Assembly (NCBI GenBank): GCA_029939815.1
Contig: JAOZSF010000006.1
Coordinates: 9,310 to 16,946, forward strand
DNA from: a bacterium
GTDB lineage: Bacteria > Auribacterota > UBA3054 > B51-G9
Length of the DNA stretch: 7,637 nucleotides
Reading direction: 5' to 3'
Below are positions 4,301 through 7,637 of this stretch, piece after piece; position 1 is the stretch's first letter, and each line of letters opens with the position of its first letter. The notes under the pieces were generated by a model. The model did no database searches. It saw nothing but the letters and a program-made list of their open reading frames with translations, and had not been told where the DNA came from. A program made the position numbers and the translations under genes.

Positions 4301-7300
4301 TTTCCACAATCCAACAATCCAACAATCCAACAATTTTACCACGCATTTCGCGTGGCCACTAATCCATCTCCAGTGCATAACAAATCATCACATAAAAAAG
4401 GCGGAGCGCTGATAATTGTTCTTTTGCTGCTGACAATTTTTAGTCTGCTGGCCGTGTATATGACAATCAATACTTCATCGTCATTGGATTCGTCACGGTC
4501 GGCGCTGTGCAAAAGTGTTGTTGATTCAGTAATACAATCAGGCGAGAATCATGTCAGGTCGATTTTATACGATGATCTTTTTGCAAATTCTTATGACAGC
4601 TTTTCTGATGAATGGTATTTGTTAAATAATTTTTCAAAAACAAACAAATTTTCAAAATGGTTTTATATGACCGGACCGGTTGGGGGAACACTTTGCCGAT
4701 ACCGATTTTATATTGAAGACATAAAACCGTCAAAGGAGCGTCCAAATGACTATCAATCGTTACCGCCGAAAGTTTGGGGAAACGGCAAATGGATATTGAC
4801 GGATGATATTAACGCGGTAAGCAAAAATAAATTAAAAAAACTAATCAAACAATTTGATAATTCTTCTACGAATGAACTGAAATTAAACCGTGTAACTGCT
4901 GCATTAGCAGATGACCGTGACGGCAACAATTATTTATCAGACATAAACATTCCCGATACTGAAGCTATAACTTTTGAAATAATAGCTGACAAAAGCGATG
5001 TTCGCAGGATACATTTTGATGACGCGATGCGTCTTGGCAGATATTATGAGCAACGCTCCGCGCACAATTTTTTCCTTATAAAAGATACAAAACTTTTCTA
5101 TAATAACGATACCGGGAAAACAAATGCAGCTGTAATGCTCGATGATAAACCAATGGCAAATCTGCCCGGCTGGAACGAATATTCAAAAATGCGGAATGAC
5201 GCTAAACTGCCGATGTGGCATCCGGGGATGTGGAACAACCTTGTTGCAATAACCGGCTCGGGCAGAAATTTAAAGAAGCAGAATATAATCAGCAATACGA
5301 CCGACACATTATTTTTTGAAGATGATAATTATAATAGATTTATGCCGACAGGCGTTTTCAGACAAACCGTAACTTTTGTTGGCTGGTTCTCTTCATTAAA
5401 TGAATTGCAAACATTTAAAACAAGGGCTGCCCGTGAACGCGGAGCGATATTTACATTAACCAATTCCGCGCCTGACGGGATATTAATAACGAATGTTAGT
5501 CCGGCGGCGAATTATAGAATGTCGCTTTACACCGGCAATCATATTTCAGAAGAATTACAAGCGTCCGCGAGCTTTTTCGGAATGGACTCGCTTCAGGAAA
5601 TAAAATTCTCGAAAGACGGGATAGCAATTTTTAATGAAGGTAAACCGGCAACATCACACGCGTATAAAAACGGAAATTATCTTGAATTAATAATTCGTTC
5701 ACCTCGAAAAGGAGTTTCTAAAAAAAATCCGTTTTTTATTGACAGCGCGATACTTGAACAGCCCGAATTTATAACACTTCGCAACAATTCAGAAAAACCA
5801 ATTAATCTCCGCGAGTGGCGGTTGGGGTATAAATGCGGAGATTTGTTTTTTTATTCGGCCGGGTTTAAAACATCATCATATTATTCAGCCAAAGCGGCAA
5901 AAAGAATTGAAAATCCTTCGCCTTTAATTCCGTCGGGGTCATCGTTGATATTGACAGCGGATTTATCCTTATTTGATCGCTTTTCCGGCGCAAACAAAAA
6001 TGGAATATGGGGTGATAATATCGGGGAAGATGTTCCGGCAATAGAAATACCCCGTTGGGGACCTGAATTTAAAATTAAATCTATTAAACCTTTAAAAACT
6101 CATTCGCAAAAAAGTACCTCTAATAAAAAACACCCTTGGGAAACAGACTGGGAAATAAAAATCGATGGGGTGAACTGGTCAGATGAAATCTCAAATCTAA
6201 AAAATGAAGTGGTCGTTTTTGATGCCGATGGCGATGAAGAAAAATTCGCTCCTGTGCCTGGAGTGATTGTAAATCAAAACAAAAATTCACTAATTGTCCG
6301 TCTTGCCGGTTCAAGTAAAAGGTTTAAGTTTAATAAGAAAGCAACATTAAAATTCAATGATTTATCCGATATAACAAGTGAGTATTATCTTTTAAATCCT
6401 GAGGGGAAAGTTGCGGCAATAATTCATAAACCGCAAAAAATAAAACGTGGGAGCGGAGCAAATATGATTAAAAAACTTTTGCCGGGAGAATTTGAGAACG
6501 AGAAAATAAACTGGGGAACAATCGTACAGCAAATAAAAAATTATAAAAGAAATTGTAGGCCGGTCAGAAACAAAGTGTATACTTCTCCAATTGAAAAGTC
6601 TTCCGTTTTGGACAAATTGAAAATAAATATTTCTAATGACTGGTATCTATCCAACTCAAAATTTCTGAAGTTCAGCACAGCGCTTGTCCAGCCATTAAGT
6701 AATTTCAAAATAGTGAACGGTGATGTGAAAATAAAGAGGATAGAAAATAACAAAATTATTTTCGCGAATGATTTACCGGAATTCCCGCAGGGATTGCCCG
6801 GTTTGCTAAATAACAAAGTTTTTATAAATGGTCTGCCGCCTATATCAATCCGGTCTTTTAGCGAATCATCGTGTGATATTTTAATTCCGAATAGTTATGC
6901 GGAGACACAAACAGTGAATAAAATTGCCGCAATTTCTCCTGACGGAACATTTGGCGGAGTGCATATCTTCGGAGCTCCGGGAACCATAATTTTTGAATGG
7001 ACAAATTTACCGAGAGTAAATTCATCGGTAAAATTAACAATATCCGGCAGGGGAGTTGGTGGAACTTTTTTTCCGAAGACGATTTTTGAGCGAAACACAC
7101 GAACAAATAAACTGTTGGAACTTTCCGTTTCAATCTGGGATGAAAATAAGATAAAATACATCCCGCTTATCAGGAAAAAAGCATTTGATTCGAGCGGGAG
7201 AATTTTTCTCGGGAATATTCCGGAAAAAATTCTGAAGTCAGGACGATTGAGAATTAAAATCACAACTCATAAAACTTTGTCGGATAAACAGGCGGCATTA

Positions 7301-7636
7301 TGGTTGAATGGAATTTATCTTCATCCGTTTACCGAAAAAAAATATATAAACGTAAATACAATTCCGCAAAGAAGTTTGATTCATATTTGTGAGAATAGGA
7401 CTAATCTTGCAATAATGTTATCAAAAGAGCTTCGTTCAAAAAAACATTTCAAAACCGCCGGAGAAATATATCGCTCGATTAAGAAAAATAAATTATCAAC
7501 AAAAGGAACAGAAAAATTTATTGCCCGGTCGGAAATTTTCAGAGCGGAAATTGAAGCGGAAATAATTGATGAAAAAACAGAGGAAATCCTTTCACGGAAA
7601 GTTGAAAAGAAAATAATAAATCGTGGAAGAATGTGA
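4298..7636 (+). CDS. Large pseudopilin-like (GspK / Verru_Chthon cassette protein A-like) protein with lamin-tail-like segment
   Basis: Counted from the ATG at 4298, this is a protein of about 1,112 residues. Near its start is KKGG (33-36) followed by one hydrophobic helix, ALIIVLLLLTIFSLLAVYM, the layout of a prepilin-like N-terminus. As in GspK, position +5 is not Glu. Residues 485-562 resemble a lamin tail domain: EFITLRNNSEKPINLREWRLG, then IPSGSSLILT. Asp-rich loops occur at ADDRDGNN (204-211) and DADGDEE (642-648). The C-terminus has YINVNTIPQRSL (1016-1027), like the INLNTA element of GspK, then an alternating segment SEIFRAEIEAEII...SRKVEKKII. Such proteins form part of a type II secretion or pilus-like complex, anchored in the inner membrane and projecting outward. 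Family naming is from memory and moderate. The start is uncertain: the frame is open from a TTG at 4244, has ATGs at 4271, 4280, 4289 and 4298, and a GTG at 4373 that would leave a normal 11-residue leader. The stop is TGA at 7634-7636. Confidence 0.8.
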   Translation: MFPQSNNPTIQQFYHAFRVATNPSPVHNKSSHKKGGALIIVLLLLTIFSLLAVYMTINTSSSLDSSRSALCKSVVDSVIQSGENHVRSILYDDLFANSYDSFSDEWYLLNNFSKTNKFSKWFYMTGPVGGTLCRYRFYIEDIKPSKERPNDYQSLPPKVWGNGKWILTDDINAVSKNKLKKLIKQFDNSSTNELKLNRVTAALADDRDGNNYLSDINIPDTEAITFEIIADKSDVRRIHFDDAMRLGRYYEQRSAHNFFLIKDTKLFYNNDTGKTNAAVMLDDKPMANLPGWNEYSKMRNDAKLPMWHPGMWNNLVAITGSGRNLKKQNIISNTTDTLFFEDDNYNRFMPTGVFRQTVTFVGWFSSLNELQTFKTRAARERGAIFTLTNSAPDGILITNVSPAANYRMSLYTGNHISEELQASASFFGMDSLQEIKFSKDGIAIFNEGKPATSHAYKNGNYLELIIRSPRKGVSKKNPFFIDSAILEQPEFITLRNNSEKPINLREWRLGYKCGDLFFYSAGFKTSSYYSAKAAKRIENPSPLIPSGSSLILTADLSLFDRFSGANKNGIWGDNIGEDVPAIEIPRWGPEFKIKSIKPLKTHSQKSTSNKKHPWETDWEIKIDGVNWSDEISNLKNEVVVFDADGDEEKFAPVPGVIVNQNKNSLIVRLAGSSKRFKFNKKATLKFNDLSDITSEYYLLNPEGKVAAIIHKPQKIKRGSGANMIKKLLPGEFENEKINWGTIVQQIKNYKRNCRPVRNKVYTSPIEKSSVLDKLKINISNDWYLSNSKFLKFSTALVQPLSNFKIVNGDVKIKRIENNKIIFANDLPEFPQGLPGLLNNKVFINGLPPISIRSFSESSCDILIPNSYAETQTVNKIAAISPDGTFGGVHIFGAPGTIIFEWTNLPRVNSSVKLTISGRGVGGTFFPKTIFERNTRTNKLLELSVSIWDENKIKYIPLIRKKAFDSSGRIFLGNIPEKILKSGRLRIKITTHKTLSDKQAALWLNGIYLHPFTEKKYINVNTIPQRSLIHICENRTNLAIMLSKELRSKKHFKTAGEIYRSIKKNKLSTKGTEKFIARSEIFRAEIEAEIIDEKTEEILSRKVEKKIINRGRM
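4306..4334 (+). repeat. 8-bp tandem repeat ACAATCCA, three and a half copies
   Basis: Three perfect copies of ACAATCCA (4306-4329) are followed by a partial ACAAT (4330-4334). The repeat lies between cobO and the large downstream gene, and a near-identical two-copy repeat lies just before cobO (3706-3724). In the frame of the downstream gene it would encode a low-complexity Asn/Gln/Pro/Thr stretch. Confidence 0.75.
4339..4355 (+). repeat. Small hairpin CCACGC-ATTTC-GCGTGG
   Basis: Six perfect G+C-rich pairs (4339-4344 with 4350-4355) surround a five-base loop, in otherwise AT-rich DNA directly after the 8-bp repeats. No T-tract follows on either strand, so it is not an intrinsic terminator as it stands. 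It lies 18 bp before a possible GTG start at 4373 and could affect initiation or mRNA processing. Confidence 0.55.
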
Positions 7637-7637
7637 T

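Noticed and set aside
4271..4334. CRISPR-like or iteron array
   Set aside because: Units are 8-9 bp, directly abutting and without spacers; there is no replication or cas gene in the window. They are simple tandem repeats.
4339..4355. Hairpin after cobO as an intrinsic terminator
   Set aside because: The stem is good but no T-tract follows on the plus strand, and none of the right form on the minus strand.
6541..7263. Overlapping minus-strand open frames of 91-122 codons opposite the large pseudopilin-like gene
   Set aside because: They are antisense to a long continuous coding frame, mutually overlapping and without recognisable domains or start signals.

Overview
The window is AT-rich bacterial chromosome with a type II-secretion/pseudopilin-style protein, a possible PEP-CTERM-like surface protein and few Shine-Dalgarno sites. 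This combination recalls the PVC group (Lentisphaerota, Kiritimatiellota, Verrucomicrobiota, Planctomycetota) or nearby uncultured lineages. That placement is an inference from protein style, not a determination.

Left part, minus strand. Positions 1-236 hold the first 78 codons of a small exported Lys/Ala/Glu-rich protein whose visible cysteines fall exactly every seven residues. The gene runs off the left edge. It has a full-consensus promoter (294-323) and a strong ribosome binding site. Upstream of it, on the same strand, is nadE (348-2285), a complete glutamine-dependent NAD+ synthetase with its own extended -10 promoter.

Centre, plus strand. The 539-bp gap between nadE and the next gene is mostly regulatory. 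It holds a TTGATT-N17-TATAAT promoter (2376-2404), a canonical cobalamin riboswitch (about 2416-2577), an expression platform with competing hairpins ending in an intrinsic terminator (2667-2705), and an imperfect palindromic segment (2725-2813). The riboswitch controls a two-gene unit with no intergenic base. The first gene (2825-3727) encodes a secreted protein with a PEP plus hydrophobic tail. The second is cobO (3728-4243), a corrinoid adenosyltransferase. The simplest reading is a B12-repressed salvage unit: a cell-surface protein, perhaps for corrinoid capture, plus the enzyme that converts salvaged corrinoid to its adenosyl form. The adenosyltransferase role is secure; the role of the surface protein is inferred.

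Right part, plus strand. About 130 bp of short tandem repeats and a hairpin (4244-4372) separate cobO from a very long reading frame ending at 7636. That frame encodes a roughly 1,100-residue protein with a prepilin-like N-terminal helix, a lamin-tail-like segment and a GspK-like C-terminus. It resembles the large first proteins of pseudopilin cassettes. Its true start is uncertain because the repeats are in frame with it.

No tRNA, rRNA, insertion sequence, CRISPR array or phage gene was seen.
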